From: Daphnia pulex
Taxonomy: Eukaryota > Arthropoda > Branchiopoda > Diplostraca > Daphniidae
NCBI RefSeq assembly: GCF_021134715.1
Contig: NC_060027.1
Coordinates: 2,790,001 to 2,854,000, forward strand
Length of the DNA stretch: 64,000 nucleotides
Direction of reading: 5' to 3'
Of the stretch, positions 37,307 through 50,690 are shown in pieces; position 1 is the stretch's first letter; each line of letters starts with the position of its first letter. The position numbers and the translations under genes were made by a program. Under the pieces are notes generated by a model. That model did not search any database and was not told where the DNA came from. It was given only the letters and a program-made list of their open reading frames with translations.

Positions 37307-39557
37307 AAGAAACAAACCAAAAACATTATCAAGACTGAAACAAATTCACCGCCCCCATCCTCACCACTCACACAAAAAAACCGGAAGAAGAAATGCAAAC
37401 ACATTCAGATTTATTCATCAAACAACAACAAATAGGATCGTCCCCCGCCACAGCCCAGTTTGTTGACCCGGTTATATAGTTGTTTATTACCGCGGGGACC
37501 TACTTGTTCATTCATTTTTACCCAAATCGTCGAAAAGACAAAAGAAAAAAGGATAGAAGACGATACCCGCATTTAGTAATTTTGCTGTGCTGTTGGCCTC
37601 AGTGTCGGCTTCGTGTTGTACACAATAATCCCCCCCACCACCACCACCAACACTTTCCTGTGTCTCCTTTTTACTTGCAATTCTTCCTCATCCGGGGGAT
37701 GAAGGGAGGATTGAACTCGGAGTTCTTTTTATTATTCGTTTTTTCTCCTGCGCCATCTGTGTTAACTGTGAAATATCTCTTCGTTTGTGTCGTCGATGAT
37801 TTATTTTTTAAAAAAATTACGTGTTTAGGTTCCTACTATCCCCTTTTTAAAACACATTTCCTGTCGTTCGCAACACACACACACACACAACTATACACCC
37901 AGAAGAAAAGGAAAACACGACCCCCCGAAGTCGATGGATAGGACAATGTGATGATCACCACTACCACAAGAACAACAACAAATTCATCCCAATTCCAATA
38001 ATGATGAATTTCAACAAATTCTAGTCAGACTGAATTGATCAAGTTCAAAAATAATTTTCAATTGCATTGGGTTTTATAGTTCCTTTTTTTTGGTTCCTTC
38101 AAATCTTTGGTAGTATATTTCGATTACGTCAACTTGTTGTCTCTCTGCCTTTTGTTTCTTGCCAATTCAATTCGCACCCGAGTCTTTTTTTTTAATGATT
38201 TCGATTTTAGTTTTATTTGAATTAGGTGATTTTTTAAGAAACTACTGTGTCATTCGTATTCGTCTTCCTGCCACGTTGGACTTTCATCGCGGGTCATCAC
38301 TTTCACTTATTTAATTGGCGTGATTTAATTTAATTCATTTTTTTTTTAAATTAATTTATGATTTCATTATTGGGTCTCATTTCTTGGAAATTATTCATTG
38401 GTCTCTCCTCTCTCTCTCTCTCTTCTATTTCTCTGGTCGCTCTGCCTCTTCATTTCTATCGGCCCGCCCTTTCCAAACTTTATCGACGTCTTTCTATATT
38501 CCATATACTATTGTCATTATCATATTATACATGTACCGGCTGAAACTTGTTGTCACGTTTTCCATTACAGATTGATGAAAAAAAACTGATCGCCCAGTTA
38601 GAACCAACGCTAAACTAACATTTTATTTTCATTGGGAAAATGCCCTCAACTTGATTTTTCAAATTTCAGACAGGCAAAAACTATTCGCTTCCGCATTCCA
38701 TCCGGTTTGAGAATAGCAAATTCTTCTTCCAAGACGTCGCATTTCAAGCCCTTCTACCAAACTGTTTACCGACTACTTCAGCGAGGTTTAATTTCTATTT
38801 TACGTCTAGTTATTTGGCTAGTCCAGTGATTCCTGTTTTATCTTTCATTTATTCTAGATGAATCTCGTTGAGCCGACCGCTATTCGTCCTCCCGCGGAAT
38901 TTGAACCGGAAAATTCCAAGGTAAGCGTTGCATTTCTTTTCGTAATTTTTTATTTTCTTTTATCAGTGATAAATGATTAAGAAAGTGGCGTGTGATCACT
39001 TGTCGTTCTGACGGTGCAATATGTTTTGTGACATTGCATGTTTTGTAACAAATATTTTGTTTCGAAATCTGTTTGCGTCGCTTATGAATGGCTGTAGAGA
39101 TTGGTAGATTATCATTCTGGGAAAATTTGTGCGCATACCAATAGGTAGCCTACCTATGGCTGGATGTCACGGCAGGGTGGGTTTTACGTCATTCTTCCGG
39201 CTCGTATGTGACCATCACATGATGAGATAAACTTTATTTTATTCAGTTTCATTTGCTATTTCATTTGGGTTGCACTGTATTACGCCAGCACATTCCATAA
39301 CACATGGACCTGTGTTATCTGTGAAACTGGTTGCCTAATTCATAGAGACCTAGTCTCTACTCAATATTTTATGTTACCGCCGAGCACATTCTAAATGCAT
39401 GATAATGACGAAATAGATAGCTAGGCAAATAGACAGATAGAGATAGAGTGATGAATGTATAATGATGAGACAAAATTTTAACACACGCGAAAACTCTATG
39501 AAAATATTTGTGCGAATAACAGTTTTGATGTCTGTGGGAAATGGGAAACGGCAGCAT
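37307..39557. other. ATP8A 3' UTR and orphan exon-like segments
   Basis: Mostly T-rich and AC-repeat 3' UTR. Near 38573 a good acceptor leads to a short frame (IDEKKLIAQLEPTLN, stop). Another exon-like block lies at about 38670-38788. A block at 38860-38922 is flanked by TCTAG and GTAAGC and reads MNLVEPTAIRPPAEFEPENSK. No continuation in phase was found, so these may be 5' or alternative exons of an unseen transcript. On the minus strand a short cysteine-containing frame near 39240-39312 follows an acceptor. Confidence 0.35.
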
Positions 39558-40106
39558 TCACGATTGATTGATGATCCGACCAAAGAAACAAAGAAGGAAC
39601 ATGACCGATGCTGCTGGTGCCGCTGTTGAAGTGGTGGAGGACGGAATGGATTGAACCGATGGGAAACATTTTTCAGTAAATTGTCCATCACTTCTAGCAA
39701 TAGATTGAAATCTGTCCGGTTAACAACAAAAAATATTATTAGTAGCTATTTGATTTTTTTTAAAATGATATTTGTATACCCTTTGAAACACTGGCCACAA
39801 TTGGCCACTGACTTTGCACATACGGGTTCACCTGAGCTGTACATTAGCGACTGGCGATTAAATATGCTTTCGCAAGGTACGCATGTTTCGCAAAGGTTGG
39901 AGGAGCAGTAAAATCCAACCCCACATTCCCGGTCCTCATAGCACTATTTGAAAAATTGAAGATCTTTAGTCTGTGCAGCCATCGTTAAGGTAAAAGTAAC
40001 AACTGTGATTACAACTTACCCTTCCAACTTGTATTCCTTGGGTAGACGTCATTTGACACAAAATTAAAAAAGAAATACTTAAAATGGCATAGCGTAGGAA
40101 TTGCAT
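39558..40106 (-). CDS. Small secreted or membrane cysteine-rich protein, TNFR-like
   Basis: Three exons on the minus strand (40020-40106, 39780-39943, 39711 down to 39558) give about 134 residues in phase. Exon 1 encodes a clear signal peptide (MQFLRYAILSISFLILCQ). Exon 2 encodes a cysteine-rich module: CYEDRECGVGFYCSSN, CETCVPC, CAKSVANCGQCFKG. This spacing recalls the single short cysteine-rich domain of invertebrate TNF receptors such as Grindelwald. Exon 3 is Ser/Thr/Ala-rich and ends in a short hydrophobic run, so it may instead splice on to an unseen membrane and cytoplasmic exon. No receptor identity is claimed; an immune or development signalling role is a guess. Confidence 0.6.
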
Positions 40107-40836
40107 TTTGAAGGAGAAAAAATTATGTCTAATTATGGCAAAATTTTCGTTACAAATGATATCCGCGTATGTTATCAATGAATTTTATGTTATCTATATT
40201 TATGTTATCTATCACGAAAATGTTTTTATTCAACTCACCGTTGAATCATCACTTTTTTAAAACCGCGTATAATTTTAAGCCGCAGTAAAAAAAAAATAAT
40301 TATAATTTCATTAAAAAATGCCCTCAATCTGTACATAATTTTATTGCAGCTACTGATGAACTGTCATTTACATTTTTTTAGACTTAATTAGAAATGGTAA
40401 TTTGTTAGTTTTAAAATGCAATCATCCAGTTCGGTTTCAAAGTGAAGGATGCGGTGAATAAGGGTAATAGCTATTAAAGGCCATAAATTACGATCTCGTA
40501 TTATGTTTAAATTTTCCTGTAGTTAATTCTAATTATATTGCTTTTATCCCATGTTTATTCCAGATTGTTCCATTTCGCAATTCATCTTTCTATGGAATTT
40601 TTTTCAAATGTCGTCACATTTCATCCCTGGAAATTACGACGTAGTATTAGTTAACCGAGAATTTTGTTCACATATCTCGATGGATAACGTTCGACGAGTA
40701 TAAGAAAGTGGAACAACGCTGCTATACCTATTCAGTAACAAACAGATAGGTGCGCTGTAAAGATATAGGTATCTACCTGGTCCAAGTGTTGTTAACTAAT
40801 TATTCTAAAGCTTTTTCCCCAGAGAAAGGAAACATC
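40107..40836. other. Divergent interval between the TNFR-like gene and K5
   Basis: AT-rich. Holds the promoters of both genes; the predicted K5 core promoter is listed separately. No other gene is seen. Confidence 0.55.
40699..40736 (+). promoter_or_regulatory. Predicted core promoter of K5
   Basis: TATAAG at 40699 is followed 35 bases later by the A of TCAGT at 40732, an arthropod-type initiator. The spacing is slightly long. The K5 start codon lies about 100 bases downstream. Confidence 0.4.
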
Positions 40837-41762
40837 ATGAGTGACGGAGCCAAAAGAAATGTTTCTGCTTCAGACGTTCAACTGGATCGCAGCACCATCA
40901 TCGGTAGAGGAAGAAGCGCAATCATCTTTGCCGGAACTTTTGGCAATATTCAAGTCGCCATTAAACGAGTCATGTCTACGGACTTGCATCCACAGTGGGA
41001 AAATCAGCCTGTTGACGCTTGTTTCAATAAGATAACGGCCCTGCAACACCCCAACGTTTTGAAGATTACTGGTATCTATGACGACGAACACTTTCGGTAA
41101 ACATCGTTAACTTTATTTGCTCTCAACAACCTAATTTTAAAAATTCCCTAAATTTTTAAAGGTATCACATCATGGAGCACTGCGCCGCCAGCCTTTTCGA
41201 TTACTGTTGCAACACGTACAAAGGAGAAGTTCCCAGTCAGTCGGACGGACTTTACCAGATGGTCAGCGGATTGCATTACATCCATTCGCAGGGATTCATT
41301 CACCGGAACATCAAACCGGAGAACGTTCTCATCTCACAGTCGATCCATTTGAAAATATCGGATTTCGGACTGACTGCTCCGATTTCCGCCCGGGCTAGTT
41401 TTTCAATGAGCAGCAGCACCAGGACATCTCCCAACATGCAGGCGCCTGAAATTATTCAAAGTGACGAAGATTATTCCAGTGTGGAAGAGAGCGAAGCCAA
41501 ACATAACGTGGCCAGCGATACCTTTTCACTGGGATGCGTTTTGTTCACTTTTCTGACTAAAGGAGGTCACCCGTTTCTCAGCGGAGGATCTCGCCATTTT
41601 ATCGCCATCAACATCATCGAAGGGAAATATGGTTTCTCTGGTTTAGATGAACAGCATTTTGCTATACCCATCATCGAGAAAATGATCAACAAAATCCCGG
41701 AAGAACGAATTCAACTAGATCAAGTTTTAAAGACGTTAAAACCACACATTAGTAGTGACTAA
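40837..41762 (+). CDS. IRE1-type pseudokinase (K5)
   Basis: Two exons (40837-41096, 41162-41762) give 286 residues. Seen: GRGRSAIIFAG loop, VAIKR, MEHCAASL, HRNIKPEN, SDFGLT, APEII, SLGCVLFTFLTKGGHPF, HFAIPIIEKMI. The HRD Asp is Asn, which normally abolishes or strongly weakens catalysis, while the ATP-binding Lys and DFG remain. The N-lobe intron is at the same position and phase as in K1-K4; the C-lobe intron is absent, so the last exon is fused. An insert rich in Ser/Glu follows APEII. No KEN ribonuclease or membrane part. It could act as a scaffold or a decoy partner of the active paralogues (inference). Confidence 0.85.
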
Positions 41763-42473
41763 CAACAACTAGGGTTGTCAACGGAGCAATCTTCTCCTCT
41801 CTCCCACATGGATGAAAGATTTGTTCGGAAGAATCCGAAATTTCTAGTAAACCAGAAAGTTCAGTCCCCTTGGAAAATGGAGAATGAAGGGCAAGTATCA
41901 TCGCCTTCCTTTCCTGGAATTTTATTTGCGCTGATTCACGAATTCATCGTGCACCGAATATATTTAGATTTCCCTAGCGGAATGGAGTTGGTTGATACGT
42001 TGGCAATCTTATTACGAATATAAATTAAAGAAGTAAACCTAGTTCAGTTATCAGTTCGGTAATACACTGTTTCTTCTCAAAATTGTCAACTATTATTCAT
42101 TTTTTACTTCACCAGCTGTCAAATATTCGAAATTGGCGCTCAATTCTAATTTCCTATTTGGGTTGTATTGGTGACGTTATGATTTGCTGACATGCGGACG
42201 TGGCTCAGCTGGATAGCTTCAGCTTATAACTTACAGGGCAGAGCGTTCAAGGCCTATGATGATCAAAATATGTATTCCGTCTGATATCAACTGATTACAA
42301 AATGGATCCAATTCCTGAGGCAAAATGTAAATTTTTTTTCAAATTTCTTATTTTATTGTTGTCTAATAACTAATAAGGGGTTTCAGTTCATCAGACTGCC
42401 ATATTTTAGTAGATCTAAAAATTGAATAAATATGAAAGTACATCAAAGCTTCAACAAAATCAAATTAAAAAGC
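41763..42473. other. Interval downstream of K5
   Basis: An 83-codon open frame at 41775-42023 has no ATG at its start and no recognised domain. A degenerate tRNA-like stretch begins at 42194 (an A-box-like GGCTCAGCTGG and a poor B box). Nothing else is supported. Confidence 0.45.
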
Positions 42474-42545
42474 TGGAGGAATGGAGGATCGAACTCCAGG
42501 CTTTTCGCATGCAAAGCGAACACTCTACCACTGAGTTACACCCCC
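42474..42545 (-). tRNA. tRNA-Ala (anticodon TGC)
   Basis: The 72 bases fold as a full cloverleaf: 7-bp acceptor stem, 4-bp D stem with a GG-containing loop, 5-bp anticodon stem TTCGC/GCGAA with loop TTTGCAT, 5-base variable region, and T stem TGGAG/CTCCA with loop TTCGATC. The G3-U70 wobble that marks alanine tRNAs is present. The acceptor stem has one T-T mismatch (position 6 with 67) and a G-T pair at 7-66, so function is likely but not sure. A TTTTT polymerase III terminator follows two bases after the 3' end. Confidence 0.8.
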
Positions 42546-42959
42546 GACATTTCCAACAACTGCAAACTAAGGAAAATTCGGATACACTTTGTGTTGGTAA
42601 TTTCATCATGTCACTATAGTCGTGTAAGTGGATTCATTTCCGTTATTTAGAAATGTGACAAGAAAAATGGATTTCCCATTTTCAAGCCATGTTCAGTTTT
42701 ATCTCATTGATTTCCGCTCTACTTCTACAACCGCGGATTTTCCTCATTATAACGCTCCGATTAACTGCCGAATTTTTCGTGGTATTCAACTAAACTCGCA
42801 TCATATTTTTACTCAAATATTCCATATCAAACATTTCATGGTTTCCTGGGTCGACCGCTTTTGTATCAACGCTGAGGTTAAATTATCGTCCGAGTTCTGT
42901 TCGTTCTGCTGTTCTGTTCGTGTTCTGTGTACAAGATCAGCGCAAAGGCTAGCAATAAA
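42546..42959. other. Promoter/5' UTR of galectin 1
   Basis: No further gene is seen. Open frames here show no domain resemblance. Confidence 0.5.
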
Positions 42960-43590
42960 ATGACATCCATTTTGAACCCGGTAATTAATGATAATTTTCT
43001 TTTGTAAATTATTGTTTGACTATCTTTTTACTATTTTATAGATCATTCCGTTTTGCGTTAGTTTGCCTGGAAATAAACTTAATACCGGCCATGACGTAGT
43101 TGTTGGGGGCGAAGCATTTTATGGGGCCCAAAGGTAATTCAACTTTTCTGTATAGGTGTTATTGGCGCAGCTTCAAGAGTAAGATATTGGCATTTGTACA
43201 TAATTTGCAGGTTCTCCATCAACTTTATCCAGTCCAGCTCACAAACTCGTTTGTTTCATTTGGATTTCCGCTTTGATCAGAATGAGACTGTCCTCAACTC
43301 AAACTATCCGAATGGATGTTGGGCTCAAGAAGAGCGCACGCCTTTACCTCTCATCTTGGGAAAGAAATTCAACATCGAAATCAAGTTCTCGTCTGATCGT
43401 TTTGTGGTAATTAATCCTATTAATAATTTAAAGTAAAAGAAAAAAATTAAATATCCGTTCTTTTTTTCTTGTATAGATAATAGTTGATTTCCAGTACCAC
43501 TGTGATTTCGTTTATCGTTTCGACATGTCTGAGGCCGACGCGTTGCTGATTGAAGGCGACGTCAATATGAACTCGATTCAGTTTAACTAA
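42960..43590 (+). CDS. Galectin 1 of tandem set (single CRD)
   Basis: Four exons (42960-42980, 43042-43133, 43211-43406, 43477-43590) give 140 residues, one galactoside-binding lectin domain. Seen: FCVSLPGNKL, RFSINFI, FHLDFRFDQ, VLNSNYPNGCWAQEER, KKFNIEIKF, FDFVYRF-like strand, and a C-terminal strand. Of the sugar-contact set (HxNPR, VxN, WxxExR) the second and third are kept; the first reads HLDFR, so Asn-Pro is Asp-Phe. No signal peptide, as usual for galectins, which leave the cell by a non-classical route. It is the most diverged of the three; exon structure is identical in number and phase. Confidence 0.9.
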
Positions 43591-44655
43591 CGCCATTTTT
43601 TTTATCGACACCTGTCAAATAAACGATCGGTGAAAAAACTATACTTTTGATTGTTTAAAGAGTTATTTTTCCTTTATCGCCTTATTCATTCATTGAAAAA
43701 AAAATATATTTGCCTGCGCCATGCCACCATCAGGCCATCTATAGTTATTCATGTTCATGACTCAAGGGGATTTTGGCTAGACTACTCACCAGACGTTTAT
43801 TCAGGTGGGCGTTTAATCGCTTTGCCATACCTTGCATTCTAGAACTTTTGTGCAACACCCGCCACACGTGCTGCGGCCAAAAAGGGCTCGATTTTTCACC
43901 AGTTTGGGACTGTTCGTCGAATAGAAAGGTTCGTCTCTGGTTACATTCTCCTTTTGTTGGTAATGTGATGACGTAATCCGTATTTTTCCTTTCGAGTCAT
44001 GCCCTAGTTATGTCTATGAATTGTTTGGCGTCTGTCTGTGTAACTCTCAGTGATTAGCCTTAACACATTTGACAATCTTTCTTGTTAAACCATGTTGGCT
44101 AAACAAGATTATTGGGTGGTAAAATTTTTTCGAGTTGTAGCTTGATAACTGATAAGGTGCTTAAACGGCAATTGAGGTTGCATGCTAAGAAGCTTATTGC
44201 ATTACGGAAACATTGTCGTTAAAAACTTAAAAGTAAGAAATGTGATTTGGTATGTAGGTCAAAAGTTTCGAAAAAAAAATTTCAGGGGTTGAATACGTAA
44301 ATTAACTTGAATTGGCCACTTCTCTTGTCGTTCGCACCAGGCTATCCTTGTTAGATTTCCTTTTGTCTTGACAGGTAAAATCTCAGTCAGTCCCAACCAT
44401 AGGTTTCTTACGGTGTTTTATGGTTAGATAAACTTTCTGTGGTACTTTGACAGGGATTTCAGTATCCATGTGTTGCAATATCCATTGAAAATTATGGGGG
44501 ACGTTTTTATCTCATTTCCGTGGGGGATTGATTACCAAATGGTGCAACACTTAGCGATGCTTGTGTTAAAAATCGATGTGGTTGCTGTGCTTGGACTTCA
44601 TTCCACAAAGTTTTACTGACTTGTCGTATCCGTTCTAGATCGTCTGGCCAACAAA
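43591..44655. other. Interval between galectin 1 and galectin 2
   Basis: Contains the galectin 1 3' UTR and the galectin 2 promoter. No additional gene or repeat is recognised. Confidence 0.55.
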
Positions 44656-45311
44656 ATGAGTAAAACCATTTCTATCAAGTACCCGGTAAGTTTTTTAAAC
44701 AAACTCAAATTCAAATAATGTTATCTTGTTGAAATAACAATTTTTGTTTATCAATTTGGCAGGAAGTTCCACTTGAACATTACATTTCCGATGGCAAACT
44801 TGAAGTTGGCGATAAGGTTGAGCTAAAGGGTGAACCTTTGGAGAATGCCGTGAGGTATTTAATGCAATCTCATTACATTGGGCATATGAGTTACTGTTGC
44901 AATTAACAGGTTTTCCGTCAACTTCATCGACAGCTCGACCGAGCAATGCATCTTCCATTTGGACTTCCGATTTAATGAGGAAGAACCCTATATAAGGACT
45001 GTGGTTCGCAACACCAATTTCCCTTATGGCACCTGGGGTGAGGAAGAGCGTGCCGACAACCCGCTTCAAAGAGGAGAGAACTTCAAGATTCAGATCAAAG
45101 TCTTGGAGGATCGTTTTGACGTATACAAATCTAGCACCTTATTTTAAATAACTAACACCTTGGTTAATTGGAGCATTTTGTCTCGCTATAGGTTGAAGTG
45201 AACGACGCTCATAGTTTTGACTTTGTTCATCGTGTTTCGCTCGGCAACGCAAACGTAATCAACATTAAGGGAGACGTCAAGATTAAATCTGTTAAGATTA
45301 AGGAGTGTTGA
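44656..45311 (+). CDS. Galectin 2 of tandem set
   Basis: Four exons (44656-44685, 44763-44854, 44910-45120, 45192-45311) give 150 residues with one lectin domain. Seen: SDGKLEVGDKVELKGEP, RFSVNFIDSS, FHLDFRFNEE, VVRNTNF, WGEEERADNPLQRG, FKIQIKV, and the end SVKIKEC. The VxN and WxxExR sugar contacts are intact; HxNPR again reads HLDFR. Exon lengths are the same as in galectin 3, and protein identity to it is high, so the two arose by recent tandem duplication. Likely cytosolic and secreted glycan binding; innate immune roles are known for arthropod galectins but not shown here. Confidence 0.95.
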
Positions 45312-46045
45312 TCTAGTTGTATCTTTAAAATATCAGAAGCTAAAGAAACTCAAGTATCTTTGCTGCCTCTATTGCTTTTTGCTTAAAGTTGTTTTGGGAG
45401 TTGTAATAACATTTTTCACTGGTGTAATGTTTGAATTATTCAAAACATAAACATCCCAAAATGTCTAGATGGACAATTTTCGCTTAAATATGGTCTGGGA
45501 TTTTTTTTCTGTTTTCTTTAAAAGATGAGTGAAAATATCATTAAATGGTATGACTAAGAGTCTGGCAATGTCGACTGTTTTGGTAGTCATTGCCCACGCC
45601 TACATGGGGATTTGCCGGCACCAAAATGTTGCACAAGTATACAATAGTATTTCAAGATATTTTCAGTTGGTCGGTGCATACATTTACTCTTAAGTGTACT
45701 GTAAAATTTTTTAGATTATCCTTGAAGTGTAAATACCATACTTACGTTAATCCCAACCATCACCCCATTTTCAGTTAATGCGCAATTTAAATTACTTTCT
45801 TAGTTATAGGCTCCAGCCTACATATGTAAAAGAGATAACTTTATCTTTACATACGCCTCCGGTGTGGTTAAAGGTTTGTGTTAATGGACTTTATGACTTT
45901 ATGACCGCTTTCTGGCGCAATATGCATTAGATTAGAGAATTTAAAAATGGTACAAAAGTTGCGCTTCCAAACGATTTTGTCTCACTTCCGAAGTGTTTTT
46001 GAAACTAGCATCTAGCACACACTGTTGAGGTCCTCTCTACTTGAA
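45312..46045. other. Interval between galectin 2 and galectin 3
   Basis: 3' UTR and promoter sequence only. No gene is supported. Confidence 0.55.
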
Positions 46046-46715
46046 ATGTCTAGAACCATTTCGTTGAAACATCCGGTAATTTTCGTGAAAGAGTGTCTGT
46101 ATTTGTAAAATTAATTTTTGAATTCTTGAACTTACAGGAGGTTCCAGTCGCTCATCAAATTTCTGATGGGAAACTGGAGATTGGAGACAAAGTTGAACTC
46201 AAGGGCGAACCTCTTGAACATGCTGAACGGTATTAGTTATCCAATTTGATTGTGATTAAGCATGTACTAATTTTAAATTGTTGTTGTACACAGGTTTATG
46301 GTAAATTTTGTCGATAAATCCACCCACCACTGCATCTTCCACTTGGACTTCCGTTTCAACGAAGGAGATGCGTATCACAAGGCAGTGGTTCGCAACAGCA
46401 ATTACCCACACGGTCATTGGGGTGCGGAAGAGCGTTCCGACAACCCACTGCAGAGGGGAAAGCCATTCAAGATCCAGATCAAAGTCTTGGCAGACCGATT
46501 TAATGTAAGCACCTAGCAGTTTTCCTAGTAATCAATTGCATACTCGGTGTGTGTGGTGTCAGCAAATAATTATTGGAACTTGATTGTTTCATTAGGTCGA
46601 AGTTGACGATAGTCATCATTTCGATTTCAATCACCGCGTTTCCCTCGGCGACGCTGACTTAATTGAGATTCAAGGGGACGTCAAGATCAAATCTGTTAAG
46701 ATTAAAGAATGTTAG
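46046..46715 (+). CDS. Galectin 3 of tandem set
   Basis: Four exons (46046-46075, 46138-46229, 46294-46504, 46596-46715), each equal in length to the matching galectin 2 exon, give 150 residues. Seen: SDGKLEIGDKVELKGEP, RFMVNFVDKS, FHLDFRFNEG, VVRNSNYPHGHWGAEERSDNP, KIQIKVLADRF, SVKIKEC. Sugar-contact residues are as in galectin 2. Differences cluster in the loop carrying the VRN motif (extra His residues) and in strands near the C-terminus, which could tune ligand choice. Confidence 0.95.
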
Positions 46716-47493
46716 CTCATGTTTTCAGCAATTGCTGAAAATAAGATCTGGCTGAATGTTTTGTTGTTTTTTAAGAACGTACAGCCTCTTCTTTGTTTTA
46801 CAACTTCACCTTTGACAGTGAAATATACTGTATGGTTATCTACAAGAACATGTCTTATGTGTTTTACGATTTTTCTTTTAAATGTAGGTAAAATTTCAGT
46901 AAATAAAATGTAAGCTTCTTGAGAAATGATGTTGCTATCGGTGTTAGGGTTCGTGCAAATTTTAATTTTTAATTTATTGTGTGTGTTTAATAATTAATTA
47001 TTTATTTAAAAAAATAGATCGTAGTGGTGCTGTTCCACAACAGTGCGTCATCATTTGCAGCCAAACTCCGTATTCATGTTTTAGTGTTTTCAAGCATTTA
47101 CGAATAGTTCAATAAAAAGGCCAAACAATTTATTTTATAATCGACTGTTCTTGACTACACAGGTAACCTCTACGTGTTTGTTTATTTGTTTATATAATCA
47201 GGTGTCGCAATAACTCATAATGCACACGATCTACGTGATTGAATGTACCGCCTACAGCTGGACGTTTCTGATTGGTCAACGTCACATAGCGAAATGTAGC
47301 AGACAACAAACGTCATCACTAGCAGATTATACACAGCAGCGTACAGTTGATATATTGTTCCGAGTTTGTCATCGGATTAATTGACCAAAGAAACCGATAA
47401 CCTCTAGTTTTAACTAAAAACTGGATTTTCAAAAGGTTCATTGGAATGTTAATGTAATTTGTAGGCTTTCCTCCTAAACCACTTGCTTGAAGA
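46716..47493. other. Interval between galectin 3 and SEL1L
   Basis: AT-rich 3' UTR and the SEL1L promoter/5' UTR. Nothing else is recognised. Confidence 0.55.
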
Positions 47494-50297
<2,804 letters not shown>

Positions 50298-50690
50298 GAA
50301 GGAGAGAAACTGTGTAACATCTTTTCTTTCTTTTCATTTTGATTTTGAAAACAAGTAAAACTATTGGGGGGTCTTTGTAATATATCGAAATCTTTGTGAA
50401 TCCGCAAGACACATGAGCGGTTGCGGTCGCGGGTCCAGTTCAATAAAATCCAACAGTGAATTCGATATTTCATATCTTATCTAAAGCCTGGAATGTTGAG
50501 AAAATGTCAACGACTCGTGACTAAAATCCTTTATTCAACAAAGTAATGCAAGTAATCAACTAAGTAACCTAAATAAGTAGCCTGTTTTGTTTTTATTTTT
50601 TTTGTTTAATCTGTGTTTGTGGATTGTACATAATAGTGCACCTAAATTTCTCCCTTCAAAAGGGTCTGGAAGATTAGAAGTTACAGTAGA
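50298..50690. other. Convergent 3' interval between SEL1L and PP5
   Basis: 3' UTR sequence of both genes. No gene is seen. Confidence 0.6.

Noticed and set aside
41775-42023. Open frame of 83 codons after K5
   Set aside because: It lacks an ATG at the start, overlaps the likely 3' UTR and has no recognisable domain.
42194-42262. tRNA-like sequence starting GCGGACGTGGCTCAGCTGG
   Set aside because: The A box is good, but the D arm, anticodon arm and B box do not fold into a cloverleaf. Treated as a relic, not a gene.
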